DNA of 64,000 nt, taken from the NCBI GenBank assembly GCA_033344895.1, contig JAWPMN010000001.1:2097501-2161500 (forward strand), in the 5' to 3' direction. This DNA is from Alphaproteobacteria bacterium (GTDB lineage: Bacteria; Pseudomonadota; Alphaproteobacteria; UBA8366; Aestuariispiraceae). Position 1 is the stretch's first letter; every line of letters starts with the position of its first letter. Shown piece after piece: positions 9,966-18,816 of this stretch. The translations under genes and the position numbers were made by a program. The notes beneath the pieces are model-generated. The model was not told the DNA's origin, made no database searches, and saw only the letters and a list, made by a program, of their open reading frames with translations.

Positions 9966-12262
9966 GACGGCTAGCGGCTACATGGGGCGCGACAGCGTTC
10001 GTCGCCGTGATGCTGGCAATTTTGGTCGTCCAAACAACGAATGTCGTCACGGATCTGTCCTTCTTCCTGCCGGACAGCCGAAATGTAGAAAGCCGGGCCC
10101 TGGCCGCCGGCTTCGACCGTCCCGGCTCACTGATGATGGTTCGCCTGTCCGGCCCGTCCGAAGGCGACATCGCGAGGATCAGTGACCGTCTGGTCAGGGG
10201 GCTGCGGGCGGATCCGCTTGTCGCTTTCGTGCGCAACGGTCGACCGTGGGTTGACCCCCAACTGCGGGACTATCTGCTGACCCATCGATATCTGCTGGGC
10301 CCAGAGTTTGAGAGCGACCACTTTTCCGAACCCGCATTGAAGCGGGCGATCGGGGCGGAACTGGCCGGGCTGGCCGGCGCGGCGGGATGGGCGACACGAG
10401 ATATCTTTCCCCGCGATCCGGTCGGACGGTATCGCGCCGTGATACCGATGCCGCCGGCCGGCCTGGGTCCCGAGCGCCGTCATGGCGTCTGGATGGATTC
10501 GGACGGACGCGCCCTGCTGCTGATCCAGTTTTCCGCGCGCGCCGGCGATACGGCGGCACAGGCAACGGCGATCAATGCACTGAACACCGCGCTGGCCGCG
10601 GAACGGGTGGACTGGCCCGGCCTGTCGGCGGAGGTCAGCGGGCCCGGTGTGTTTGCGTTGCGTGCCAGCGAGAAGATCCGCGCGGACATGATGCGATTGA
10701 CCCTGATCGCGAGTGTGGCGGTGGCGGCGCTGTTGCTGCTGATGTATCGCAGTGGGGCTTTGCTGCTGCTGGCCGGAATTCCGGTCGGCCTGGGCGTTCT
10801 GAGCGGCATATTGATCACGCAGGCGGTCTTCGGGTCGGTCCATGGCGTTGCCATCACTTTCGGCGTGGTCCTCGCCGGGGTCGCCGTCGACTATCCAATT
10901 CATCTGTTCGGTCATCGACGTCCGGGAGAGGCCGCCACGGTCGCGGCACAGCGCATTGCCCGCCCCATGACCGTCGGCGCGGCGACGACCCTGGTCGGGG
11001 TTCTGGCATTGACGCAGTCCAGCTTTCCGGGACTGGCACAGATCGGCGTTCTGTCCGCAACGGGGGTCGCCGTTTCTCTGGCGGTCAGCCGCTATGTCCT
11101 CCCGGTCCTGATGGCGGACAGGACATATGCCGGCCGGCCGATCTACAGCAATGTGATCTGGACCCGGCTGCGCGGTCTTCGCCGCCCGCGCCTCGCGATG
11201 GCCTGTCTGCTGGCACTGGGCTTTCTTGTCATCACGGCTGCCGCGTTCTTCAGACCGGAACCGGTTTGGGAAACCGACCTGTCCCGTATCGGCGTGGCGG
11301 ATGGCGATGCGCGTGCCCTGGACGGCGCGCTGCGCAAGGCCCTGCATTTGCCCGATGTCCGGCGCGCCCTGGTCATTGAGGGGGACACCGAACAGGACGT
11401 TCTGGCGCAATGGCCGGAAACGCTGGAACGGCTGGATGTCGCGATCGAAGCCGGGCGTCTCGGCGGCTACCCGGCCGTGGCTGGCCTGCTGCCTCCGGAG
11501 GCAAAGCAGCGCGCGCGGCAGGCTGACATGCCGTCGGAGCAAACCCTGCGCCAGGCCCTGACCGGCGCGGTCTCGGATTTGCCCGTCGAGCCATCGGTGC
11601 TGAGCCCGTTCCTTGCCGATATCGAGAACCAGAAGCATGCCCAGCCCCTTCTGCCGGACGATCTGCGCGCCGGGCCGCTTGGCCTGCTGTATCCCTTCCC
11701 GTGGCAAACCGACAATGGCTGGGCGGCGATGGTTCCCCTGACTCCGCCCATCGACCTGTCGATGGACGACCTTGCCGGGGCTCGCCTCGTCGACCTTGCG
11801 GCGGTGGCGCAGGACATCGTGAGAGACTATCGGGCCGAAGCGACTTTCTTGCTGCTGGTCGGGCTGGGCATCGGCGCTGCCGTACTGGCGGTCGGGCTGC
11901 AATCTTTCCGCCGACTATGGCGGGTGCTGCTTCCCCCCGCCGGGGCTGTGGCACTGACCGCCGCGCTGTTGCTGGCCGCGGGGGTCAGCCTGAACCTGTT
12001 CCATCTGCTGGCGTTGCTGCTCGTCGCGAGCATCGGGGTTGACTATGCATTGTTCTTTCCCGATTACTCAGCGTCGGATCAGGACGGAATCGACGGATTC
12101 CGGTCGGTAGCGGCCTGCTGCGGGACGTCTACGGTTGTCTTTGCGGTACTGGCAACGTCTTCCATTCCGGTCCTGAGCGCGATTGGAACGACCGTCGCAA
12201 TCGGCGCGCTCCTGAGTTTCGTTCTCACCCTCTGTCTTGCTGGCGGATCCAGATCGACGTGA
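9962..12262 (+). CDS. MMPL/RND-family lipid exporter
   Basis: A 766-residue polytopic protein. It has an N-terminal helix, a large periplasmic loop (about residues 35-240), five or six helices at about 240-430 including LIASVAVAALLLLMYRSG and GVAVDYPIHLFGHRRPGE, a second helix and periplasmic loop, then the C-terminal helix bundle with VASIGVDYALFFPDY. The paired GVxVDYxI/L motifs are the proton-relay region of MMPL transporters. It should export the polyene lipid from the inner membrane, working with the LolA-like protein encoded immediately upstream. It overlaps both neighbours by four bases. Confidence 0.9.
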   Translation: MRRLAATWGATAFVAVMLAILVVQTTNVVTDLSFFLPDSRNVESRALAAGFDRPGSLMMVRLSGPSEGDIARISDRLVRGLRADPLVAFVRNGRPWVDPQLRDYLLTHRYLLGPEFESDHFSEPALKRAIGAELAGLAGAAGWATRDIFPRDPVGRYRAVIPMPPAGLGPERRHGVWMDSDGRALLLIQFSARAGDTAAQATAINALNTALAAERVDWPGLSAEVSGPGVFALRASEKIRADMMRLTLIASVAVAALLLLMYRSGALLLLAGIPVGLGVLSGILITQAVFGSVHGVAITFGVVLAGVAVDYPIHLFGHRRPGEAATVAAQRIARPMTVGAATTLVGVLALTQSSFPGLAQIGVLSATGVAVSLAVSRYVLPVLMADRTYAGRPIYSNVIWTRLRGLRRPRLAMACLLALGFLVITAAAFFRPEPVWETDLSRIGVADGDARALDGALRKALHLPDVRRALVIEGDTEQDVLAQWPETLERLDVAIEAGRLGGYPAVAGLLPPEAKQRARQADMPSEQTLRQALTGAVSDLPVEPSVLSPFLADIENQKHAQPLLPDDLRAGPLGLLYPFPWQTDNGWAAMVPLTPPIDLSMDDLAGARLVDLAAVAQDIVRDYRAEATFLLLVGLGIGAAVLAVGLQSFRRLWRVLLPPAGAVALTAALLLAAGVSLNLFHLLALLLVASIGVDYALFFPDYSASDQDGIDGFRSVAACCGTSTVVFAVLATSSIPVLSAIGTTVAIGALLSFVLTLCLAGGSRST

Positions 12263-13455
12263 CCTTTCAGCCCTTCATCACCGCCTATACCTGTGTCAGT
12301 GCCGTCGGGCGCGGTCGGGATGCGCTGAAATCGGCGCTGATCAGCAAAACCGGCGGGCTTACCCGCTATGAGGACCCGGTCGGTGTGCTGGATACCTATG
12401 TTGGGCGTGTCGACGGATTGGACATGGTGGCGGTGCCGAACGCCGTTGAAGCCTTCGACTGCCGCAACAACCGGCTGGCGGAGCTGACCCTGCGCCAGGA
12501 CGGCTTCGAGACCAGGGCGGCGGCGGCGCGAAAACGCTATGGTCCGGAACGGATCGGGGTTGTCCTGGGGACCAGCACGTCCGGTATCGCCAGCGGAGAG
12601 GATGCGTTTCTCAAATGGTCTGGCGAAGGTCCCCTGCCGCCGGAATTCGAGTTCGAGAAATCCCAGGATCTGTATTCCCTGTCCGAGTATGTTCGCAGGC
12701 GTCTGGACCTTCGCGGTCCGTCCTACACGATTTCTGCCGCTTGTGCGTCCAGTACCAAGACTTTTATCGATGGTGCGCAGCTGATCCAGGCCGGACTGTG
12801 TGATGCGGTAATCGTCGGCGGTGTCGATACGTTGTGCGAAACCTCGCTGCGCGGTTTCAACGCCCTGCAACTGCTGTCGCCGGTCCCCTGTCGGCCCAAC
12901 GATGTGGACCGGCAAGGCATCTGCATCGGAGAGGCGGGAGGCTTCGCCCTTCTGGAGCGAGAGCATGGCGACGATGGGCCGGCCCTGCGCCTGACCGGCT
13001 TTGGCGAGAGTTCCGATGCGCACCACATGTCGTCGCCGCACCCGGAAGGCCTGGGCGCCCGCATGGCGATGGAGCAGGCATTGCAACGGGCTGCGCTGAC
13101 CGCGGCGGAGATCGGCTATGTCAACATGCACGGCACCGGCAGCCTTCTGAACGACCGGGTGGAAGATCGCGCCATTGCGGATGTGCTGGGACCCGACATG
13201 CGCTGCAGTTCGACCAAGGGGTGGACCGGGCACACACTGGGCGCGGCCGGTGCGGTGGAGGCGGCGATCGTCCTGATCTCCCTTGAGGCAGGGATTGCCC
13301 CGGCGAACCTCAATCTGGAGACACTGGACCCCGATGCCCTTTGCCGACCGCTGACGGACACCGTCCCGGCGGATCTGGTCCACGTCCTGACCAACAATTT
13401 CGGGTTCGGCGGTAACAATTGCAGCCTGTTGTTCAGTCGCGAGGACAGGCCATGA
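12259..13455 (+). CDS. 3-oxoacyl-ACP synthase (ketosynthase)
   Basis: A 398-residue FabF-type ketosynthase with the full catalytic triad: C162 in SAACASSTK, H291 in NMHGTGS and H325 in GWTGHTLGAAG, plus the C-terminal NNFGFGGNN. It should elongate the carrier-bound aryl starter with malonyl units. It pairs with the cysteine-less chain-length-factor-like protein encoded directly downstream, as in type II polyketide systems and the aryl-polyene heterodimers. The GTG start overlaps the MMPL stop. Confidence 0.93.
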   Translation: MTFQPFITAYTCVSAVGRGRDALKSALISKTGGLTRYEDPVGVLDTYVGRVDGLDMVAVPNAVEAFDCRNNRLAELTLRQDGFETRAAAARKRYGPERIGVVLGTSTSGIASGEDAFLKWSGEGPLPPEFEFEKSQDLYSLSEYVRRRLDLRGPSYTISAACASSTKTFIDGAQLIQAGLCDAVIVGGVDTLCETSLRGFNALQLLSPVPCRPNDVDRQGICIGEAGGFALLEREHGDDGPALRLTGFGESSDAHHMSSPHPEGLGARMAMEQALQRAALTAAEIGYVNMHGTGSLLNDRVEDRAIADVLGPDMRCSSTKGWTGHTLGAAGAVEAAIVLISLEAGIAPANLNLETLDPDALCRPLTDTVPADLVHVLTNNFGFGGNNCSLLFSREDRP

Positions 13456-14234
13456 GAATGCGCGTGGCGGGCATTTCGGCGATCGGGTCCGGTTTGAGCG
13501 ACTGGGGCCATGCGAGGCGCGTCCTTACCGGTGAGGCGCCCTGGGAGCCGCAATCTCTCTCCATTCCGTCGCCCACGATCCTTTCGGCCAATGAACGGCG
13601 GCGGGTGAGCCGTCTGGTGCGCCTGGCGCTGGGCGTCGCAGAGGGCGCGTGCGAGGATTCCGGCATGTCGCGCGACGCCACGGATTGCGTCTTCACCAGC
13701 GCCCTGGGGGACGGCGCGGTGACCCATGCGGTCATGGCGGCGCTGCGGACACCGGCACGCTCCGTTTCGCCGACGCATTTTCACAACTCCGTTCATAATG
13801 CGATGGCGGGCTATTGGAGCATCGGCGCCGGAAACCATCGGGCCTCGACCAGTCTGGCCGGGGGGCAGGGCAGTTTCGGTGCGGCGCTTCTCAAGGCCGC
13901 ATTGACCATTGTGCAGTTCGAGCGTCCGGTGCTGCTCGTCGCCGCAGACCATCCCTTTCCGCCGCCGCTGAGCGAAACACGCCCGTCACTTGGCGCGTTT
14001 GCCGTCGGACTGGTTCTGACGCCCGATGCGGCCGATGCGTCCGGTCCGCTGCTGACGGTTTCCGGTTGCGCCCAGGGTCCCGGGGACCCACCGGCCAGGA
14101 CGGAATTGCATGGTTTGTGGCAGACCTGCCCGGCCGCACGCGCATTGCCGCTGTTGGAAAGCCTAATCGACCCGAAACCTGTGGTGCTGGAGGCGGGCAA
14201 CGACTATTTCCTGTCGGTGGACGTGTCGGCATGA
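13452..14234 (+). CDS. Ketosynthase-like chain length factor
   Basis: Encodes 260 residues from ATG 13452; an in-frame start at 13419 would lie inside the ketosynthase gene. It is a short ketosynthase homologue: the N-terminal half with FTSALGDGAV and FHNSVHNAMAGYWSI, then RASTSLAGGQGSF where the family keeps the nucleophile region, but no cysteine is present there. It is much shorter than a 400-residue ketosynthase. This matches the family named beta-ketoacyl synthase chain length factor, which is non-catalytic and shapes the product tunnel in a heterodimer. ATGA overlaps occur at both ends. Confidence 0.85.
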   Translation: MRMRVAGISAIGSGLSDWGHARRVLTGEAPWEPQSLSIPSPTILSANERRRVSRLVRLALGVAEGACEDSGMSRDATDCVFTSALGDGAVTHAVMAALRTPARSVSPTHFHNSVHNAMAGYWSIGAGNHRASTSLAGGQGSFGAALLKAALTIVQFERPVLLVAADHPFPPPLSETRPSLGAFAVGLVLTPDAADASGPLLTVSGCAQGPGDPPARTELHGLWQTCPAARALPLLESLIDPKPVVLEAGNDYFLSVDVSA

Positions 14235-14668
14235 ACCGGGATCGCATCCTTGCCGATCTGGTGCCGCATGCCGGGGCGATGGTTCTGCTGGACGAAGTGG
14301 TATCCTGGGACACGCAGAAGGTCCTGTGCCGAACCCTCAGTCATCGCCGGGCAGATAATCCGTTGCGGCGGGACGGACAGCTGTCGTCGACGGCTGTCAG
14401 CGAGTACGCCGCGCAGGCGGCGGCGGTCCACGGTTCTCTGAACGATGGGGCCGTGCCCGGCGGTTTCCTCGCCGCCCTGAAGGATGTCCGGCTGACGATT
14501 GACGATCTTTCCGGGATAGACGCGCCGATCCTGGTCGAGGCGACGCGGTTGATGGCCGATCCGGCGGCGCTGCTTTATACCTTCCGGCTGTATCGCGACA
14601 CACCGATGACGGAAGAAATTGCCACCGGCCGGCTGACGGTTCGCCTGCTGGACATGGAGGACGCATGA
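14231..14668 (+). CDS. ApeP-like hydroxyacyl-ACP dehydratase
   Basis: Encodes 145 residues from ATG 14231. It is a hotdog-fold protein with [18 protein letters not shown] at the N-terminus, whose PH-x-G-x-M resembles the active-site HP region of dehydratases, and the helix [11 protein letters not shown]. It resembles the ApeP dehydratase family that pairs with the other dehydratase to make conjugated double bonds. This is the second dehydratase of the operon; the other is fused to the ligase. ATGA overlaps join it to the chain length factor and the ketoreductase. Confidence 0.8.
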   Translation: MNRDRILADLVPHAGAMVLLDEVVSWDTQKVLCRTLSHRRADNPLRRDGQLSSTAVSEYAAQAAAVHGSLNDGAVPGGFLAALKDVRLTIDDLSGIDAPILVEATRLMADPAALLYTFRLYRDTPMTEEIATGRLTVRLLDMEDA

Positions 14669-15396
14669 CGGACAAGCGGCGACGCGCGTTGGTGACGGGC
14701 GGTGCCGGGGCCATCGGCTCGGCGCTGTGCCGCCGTCTGGCGGCGGACGGTTATCACGTCACCATCCACTACCGCAGCAGCCGGGATTCGGCGGAAACCC
14801 TTCGGCGCGAAATTGAGGCGGATGGCGGCGCAGCGGATACGCTGGGCTTCGATGTGACCGACGCGGCTGCTACGGAAACGGCCTTGCAGCAGGCCCTTCA
14901 AGGCGGGGCCTACCAGGTTCTGGTCAGCAATGCCGGGGTGACGTCGGACGCACCGTTCCCGGGCATGACTATGGCGGACTGGCAGACACCGATCGATGTT
15001 TCCCTGAACGGGTTCTTTCATGTCGCTCGCCCCCTGATCATGCCGATGATGCGCACGCGCTGGGGACGGATTGTCGCCGTGACGTCGCTGTCGGGACTGA
15101 TGGGCAACCGGGGGCAGGCCTCTTACGCCGCCGCAAAAGCCGGGCTGCACGGCGCGGTCAAGACGCTGGCGCTGGAGGTCGCGACGCGGGGCGTAACGGT
15201 CAACGCGGTGGCCCCGGGGGTGATCGATACGCCGGATGTCCGTGACGCTTTCCCGCCGGAGCGGATCAAGGCACTGGTCCCGATGCAACGGGCGGGGCGG
15301 CCCGAGGAAGTGGCGGAGGTGGTCGGGTTTTTGTGCTCACCCGGCGCGTCTTATGTCACTGGGCAAATTGTGTCCGTCAATGGCGGCGTACTCTGA
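14665..15396 (+). CDS. 3-oxoacyl-ACP reductase (FabG-like SDR)
   Basis: A 243-residue short-chain dehydrogenase. It has the cofactor motif [12 protein letters not shown] near the N-terminus, SNAGVTSD, the catalytic Ser in [17 protein letters not shown] (Tyr-x3-Lys), and GVIDTP. It should reduce the ketoacyl chain with NADPH before dehydration. It is the last tightly overlapping gene of the operon, and an approximately 105-base gap separates it from the glycosyltransferase. Confidence 0.93.
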   Translation: MTDKRRRALVTGGAGAIGSALCRRLAADGYHVTIHYRSSRDSAETLRREIEADGGAADTLGFDVTDAAATETALQQALQGGAYQVLVSNAGVTSDAPFPGMTMADWQTPIDVSLNGFFHVARPLIMPMMRTRWGRIVAVTSLSGLMGNRGQASYAAAKAGLHGAVKTLALEVATRGVTVNAVAPGVIDTPDVRDAFPPERIKALVPMQRAGRPEEVAEVVGFLCSPGASYVTGQIVSVNGGVL

Positions 15397-15501
15397 TACC
15401 GGGAATTCCCAGAATTTCTGCTGTTCTCCGGCGACTCGATACTTGAAGTGAACCGATGCTTGGGGCAGTGTGCCGGCAGGGGATCGGGGAGAAATTGTTC
15501 T

Positions 15502-16260
15502 ATGCGAAAGACCGAGTTTTCCGATGCCGCGCGACCGGGTGAAGCGCTGGCCGTTGTCATTCCTGCCTACAATGAAGAGCGCTCAATCCGGGCGATTGCG
15601 GTCGGCGCATTGAACGCGACGACCAATGTGATCGTCGTGGATGACGGATCCACGGACGATACCGCGACCCAGCTTGCCGGATTGCCCGTTCGTCTGGTTC
15701 GGCTGCCCCGCAACATGGGCAAGGCAGCCGCCCTGCGCTGTGGCTTTCGCGAGGCGCTGGCCATGCAAGTCGACGGTGTCGTGACGCTTGACGGCGATGG
15801 TCAGCACCGACCGGAAGATATTGCCACGCTGGCGGCCGCTGGTGCGGCGGGGGACCGCGTCGTCATCGGCAGCCGGCTGCATGACGGGGCGAAGTTTCCT
15901 CGGGCGCGGCTGATCGCGAACCGGATTGCAAATTTCTGGATTTCCTGGGCCGCCGGTCACCGGATTTCGGATTCGCAAAGCGGGTTCCGGTACTATCCGA
16001 TCGGCCTGCTGCGTGCTCTCGATCTGTCGTCCCTGAGCTATGGCGGATTTGTTTTTGAAAGCGAAATTCTGATCCGTGCCGCTCAGCGTGGATATCTCAG
16101 CACGTCCGTTCACATTCCGGCGCTTTATGACTCGGTCGCATTCCGCGCCAGCCATTTCCGGCCCGGTCGGGACATTACGCGGATCGTGTTGATGGTCGCG
16201 TGGTCGTTGATCCGGCGCGGAATGTATCCGATGGGACTCTATCGGTCTCTGTTTGCGTAG
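15502..16260 (+). CDS. Family 2 glycosyltransferase
   Basis: Encodes 252 residues. The ATG at 15502 has GGGGAGAA about nine bases upstream, a better start than the in-frame GTG at 15448. The GT2 core is clear: VVIPAYNEERS, VIVVDDGSTDDT, then VVTLDGDGQH with the nucleotide-sugar-binding aspartates, and SDSQSGFRYY. It resembles DPM1-type polyprenyl-phosphate sugar transferases. Transfer of a sugar to the polyene or its lipid carrier is plausible because related clusters encode glycosyltransferases, but the 105-base gap allows independent transcription. Two short hydrophobic stretches near the C-terminus suggest membrane association. Confidence 0.85.
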   Translation: MRKTEFSDAARPGEALAVVIPAYNEERSIRAIAVGALNATTNVIVVDDGSTDDTATQLAGLPVRLVRLPRNMGKAAALRCGFREALAMQVDGVVTLDGDGQHRPEDIATLAAAGAAGDRVVIGSRLHDGAKFPRARLIANRIANFWISWAAGHRISDSQSGFRYYPIGLLRALDLSSLSYGGFVFESEILIRAAQRGYLSTSVHIPALYDSVAFRASHFRPGRDITRIVLMVAWSLIRRGMYPMGLYRSLFA

Positions 16261-16352
16261 ACTCTGTTGGTTGGTATCTCGATACCGGCTTGTCCGGGCG
16301 GATCAAATCAAACACCTTAGCCGCAGCCAAAGTTTGTAAAAGGAGATGGTAT

Positions 16353-16739
16353 ATGTACCGCAACGTGGCACGGATCTTTTTCGTTCTTCTGATCGCGGGC
16401 GGCCTGGCGGCCTGTCGCACGGCCCCGGTCTACAACGTCGAAAACGCCCTGTTTACCAAGGAAGCGCCGAGCGTGACCGCGGCGTCCGACATGATCAAGG
16501 CCGCCGGTGCCAGCCTGGGTTGGCAGATGGCGGATGACGGTCCCGGCCACATTGTGGGCCGTCTGCCGATCCGCACGCATCTTGCGGTGATCGACATCAC
16601 CTTCGACACGACGCGCTACAGCATCATGTACAAGGACAGCAACAATCTGAAGTATGACGGCACCCAGATCCATTCGAACTACAATGGCTGGATCCAGAAT
16701 CTTCAGAATGCGATCACGGCACGTAGCTCGGTCTACTGA
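16353..16739 (+). CDS. Small lipoprotein
   Basis: Encodes 128 residues from ATG 16353, with AGGAGA upstream. The signal peptide FFVLLIAGGLAAC carries a lipobox with the cysteine near residue 21. The mature part has helices and strands ending in YNGWIQNLQNAI, a pattern seen in many short proteobacterial lipoproteins of unknown function. It has its own terminator, so it is monocistronic. Confidence 0.8.
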   Translation: MYRNVARIFFVLLIAGGLAACRTAPVYNVENALFTKEAPSVTAASDMIKAAGASLGWQMADDGPGHIVGRLPIRTHLAVIDITFDTTRYSIMYKDSNNLKYDGTQIHSNYNGWIQNLQNAITARSSVY

Positions 16740-16765
16740 TCCGGTACGCATCGCCTTAATGGAAG

Positions 16766-16800
16766 CGGGGGCGGCTCATCGGGCCGCCCCCGTTCTCTTT
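16766..16800 (+). terminator. Intrinsic terminator after the small lipoprotein
   Basis: Ten-bp stem CGGGGGCGGC/GCCGCCCCCG (16766-16775, 16783-16792) followed by TTCTCTTT. It sits between convergent genes and may act on both. Confidence 0.88.
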
Positions 16801-16816
16801 CCGGCCCTCGTCGCGA

Positions 16817-17788
16817 TCAGCACCCGCTGCTGCAGGCGCCGTCGCCGTCGAATTCCATCGTTCTACCGCTGAGCGGCAGGTAGGTCGGCACGGAAACGGC
16901 CTTCAGAAACGCATCGGTGCGGGTTCCCGCGACCGGATTGCCCCCCTCAGTCGCGACCTCGTTCGCATGGGACGGAATGACCGCTTTCGGCCGGATCAGA
17001 TCGTTGATCACATAGGCGGCCTCGGTCGGTCCGGTGGTGAAGGTATCGCCGATATTGATCACGGCGAGCTCGGCCTTGTACTGCTCCCCGACCACGATTT
17101 TCTGTTCTGCGGTTACGCCGGTGTCGCCGGACAGGTAGACGACCAGCCCATTGCTGAAGGTCAGGACATAACCGGTCGGTGGTCCGGCATAGGCCGTCAG
17201 TCCGGATTCATCCAGCATATGTCCCAGATCGCCGCCGATCATGGCGCCGGCAATGCCGTTTGAATGCACAGCCGGTACCGTGGTGATCGTAACACCGCCG
17301 ACCTTTCGGGAGGCACCGAAGCGTACCAGTTGAGACTTGCCGGGATCGCCGCCCAGCGCCTTGAGCTTTCCGGCAAAGAATTTCGGCATTTCGCTGCCGG
17401 TCACGATTGCGGATTGCTTGGCCAGCGCGATGTTGACCGTGTTCGTGTTGGGCAGGACGACCTGGGAAATGTCCGGACTGTCGCAGGTGCCCGCATTGAC
17501 CGCCGATATATGACGGTCGCCGACATGGTCGCCATGCATGTGACTGACCAGGATGGCATCGATGTCGCCAAGACGCGGATCGTCCGCGCCGGCGACCGTG
17601 CGACCGACATCATAGAGAATTCGTGTGCCGTCTGGGTCCACGAACAGCATTGCACGGTCGAACTTGCAGAATTCGCCATCGTGGCTGCCCAGTGGAGTGA
17701 CGGCCACGGTCTGCGCCTGTGCCGCCAGCGCGGTAAGACCGATAACGGCGCCCGTCAGCACGCCGCCAACCTGTTTCCCAAAGAACAT
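16817..17788 (-). CDS. Periplasmic metallo-beta-lactamase-fold hydrolase
   Basis: Encodes 323 residues from the ATG at 17788, preceded by GGGGAGA. The signal peptide (GAVIGLTALAAQAQT) points to export. The metal site is clear: SHMHGDHVG (H-x-H-x-D-H), a later His in PAVHSNG, LSGDTG (Asp), and PSHANE (His). It is of the UlaG/YtnP-like type, hydrolysing an ester or lactone; the substrate is unknown. It ends in two cysteines (CSSGC). The tail converges with the lipoprotein terminator. Confidence 0.85.
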   Translation of the reverse strand: MFFGKQVGGVLTGAVIGLTALAAQAQTVAVTPLGSHDGEFCKFDRAMLFVDPDGTRILYDVGRTVAGADDPRLGDIDAILVSHMHGDHVGDRHISAVNAGTCDSPDISQVVLPNTNTVNIALAKQSAIVTGSEMPKFFAGKLKALGGDPGKSQLVRFGASRKVGGVTITTVPAVHSNGIAGAMIGGDLGHMLDESGLTAYAGPPTGYVLTFSNGLVVYLSGDTGVTAEQKIVVGEQYKAELAVINIGDTFTTGPTEAAYVINDLIRPKAVIPSHANEVATEGGNPVAGTRTDAFLKAVSVPTYLPLSGRTMEFDGDGACSSGC

Positions 17789-17946
17789 GCCGATGTCTCC
17801 CCTTAAGTGGTGTGTTTTCCCGCTAACATCGAAATGGGGCGGTATATTGTTAAGGCAAGTGGAATGGAGCGAACCATGCCGCATGCAGAACACCACGTTC
17901 GCAAAATGCGGTGAAGGATTGATGTCGAAATGCGGAAGGCAGAGGA

Positions 17947-18816
17947 ATGCCGGCGATGGAATTGGTACCGCTTCACCCGGATTTCGGGGTCGAGATACGC
18001 GGTCTCGCGTTAACCGAGGACAGGCTGTCGGAACTCTATCCTGTCATCCGCGATCTGTTCGACCGTCATTCGCTTCTGCTGTTTCGCGACCAGGGCTTCA
18101 CCGAAACGGCCCACATGGCGCTGGCACGCTTGTTCGGGCCGGTCGAGGATCGGCACGACCGCCCCGAACCCAAGATCAGCCCGGTCACCAACCTGACGGA
18201 GGACGGGGCAGTCGTATCGACTGCGACAGACCATCGCTTGCTCAACCTCCAGGCCAATTTCCTGTGGCATACGGACAGTACGTTTCTGCCGGTTCCCGCA
18301 CTGGCGAACATCCTGGTGGCGCGTGTGCTACCGGATCGGGGCGGCAACACGGAATTCGTGTCCACCCGCGCGGGGTATGACCGCCTGCCAGCGGCTACAC
18401 GTGCCCGACTTAGAGGCACGTACTTTCGCCATCGCTATGCGCATTCGCGTGCGAAGGTCGATCCGGATCTGGCGAAGGGCGCCTTGTTCACGAAATGGCC
18501 GGACCAAACCTGGCGTGCGGTCTGGACCAATCCCGTGACCGGTGCTGAAGCGCTCTACATTGCATCGCACGCCTTCGAGGTGGTGGGGATGGACAGTGGA
18601 ACGGGGCGGGCCTGGATCGATGACCTGCTTGCTGCCATGACCCCGTCCGGAGCTATCTATTCCCATGCCTGGCGGCCGGGTGATGTGTTGATCTGGGACG
18701 AGCGGGCGACCCTGCACCGTGGGTCGCCCTGGCCCTACGAACAACCGCGAAAGCTCGACAGCTTGTGTGTGACGGCGCGGGCTGTCGACGGTCTCGACGG
18801 CGTTCGGGCGGCCTAA
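17947..18816 (+). CDS. TauD/TfdA-family Fe(II)/2-oxoglutarate dioxygenase
   Basis: A 289-residue TauD/TfdA dioxygenase. The iron ligands appear as H-x-D in WHTDSTF and the distal histidine in TLHRGSPW. The family couples 2-oxoglutarate decarboxylation to hydroxylation of substrates such as taurine, alkylsulfonates or 2,4-D; which one is used here cannot be said. AGAGGA lies nine bases before an internal ATG at 17956, which may be the real start. The stop overlaps that of the convergent quinone-oxidoreductase-like gene (sharing CTAA at 18813-18816). Confidence 0.87.
   Translation: MPAMELVPLHPDFGVEIRGLALTEDRLSELYPVIRDLFDRHSLLLFRDQGFTETAHMALARLFGPVEDRHDRPEPKISPVTNLTEDGAVVSTATDHRLLNLQANFLWHTDSTFLPVPALANILVARVLPDRGGNTEFVSTRAGYDRLPAATRARLRGTYFRHRYAHSRAKVDPDLAKGALFTKWPDQTWRAVWTNPVTGAEALYIASHAFEVVGMDSGTGRAWIDDLLAAMTPSGAIYSHAWRPGDVLIWDERATLHRGSPWPYEQPRKLDSLCVTARAVDGLDGVRAA

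Noticed and set aside
10127-11902. A 591-codon minus-strand frame antisense to the MMPL exporter
   Set aside because: The protein is low in hydrophobic content, rich in Gln, Arg and Gly, and mirrors the codon bias of the true plus-strand gene, which is typical for antisense frames in GC-rich DNA.
5895-15418. The 11-base sequence CCCAGAATTTC at 5895-5905 and again at 15408-15418, framing the polyene operon
   Set aside because: Short, not flanked by inverted ends and with no further copies noticed; probably chance.
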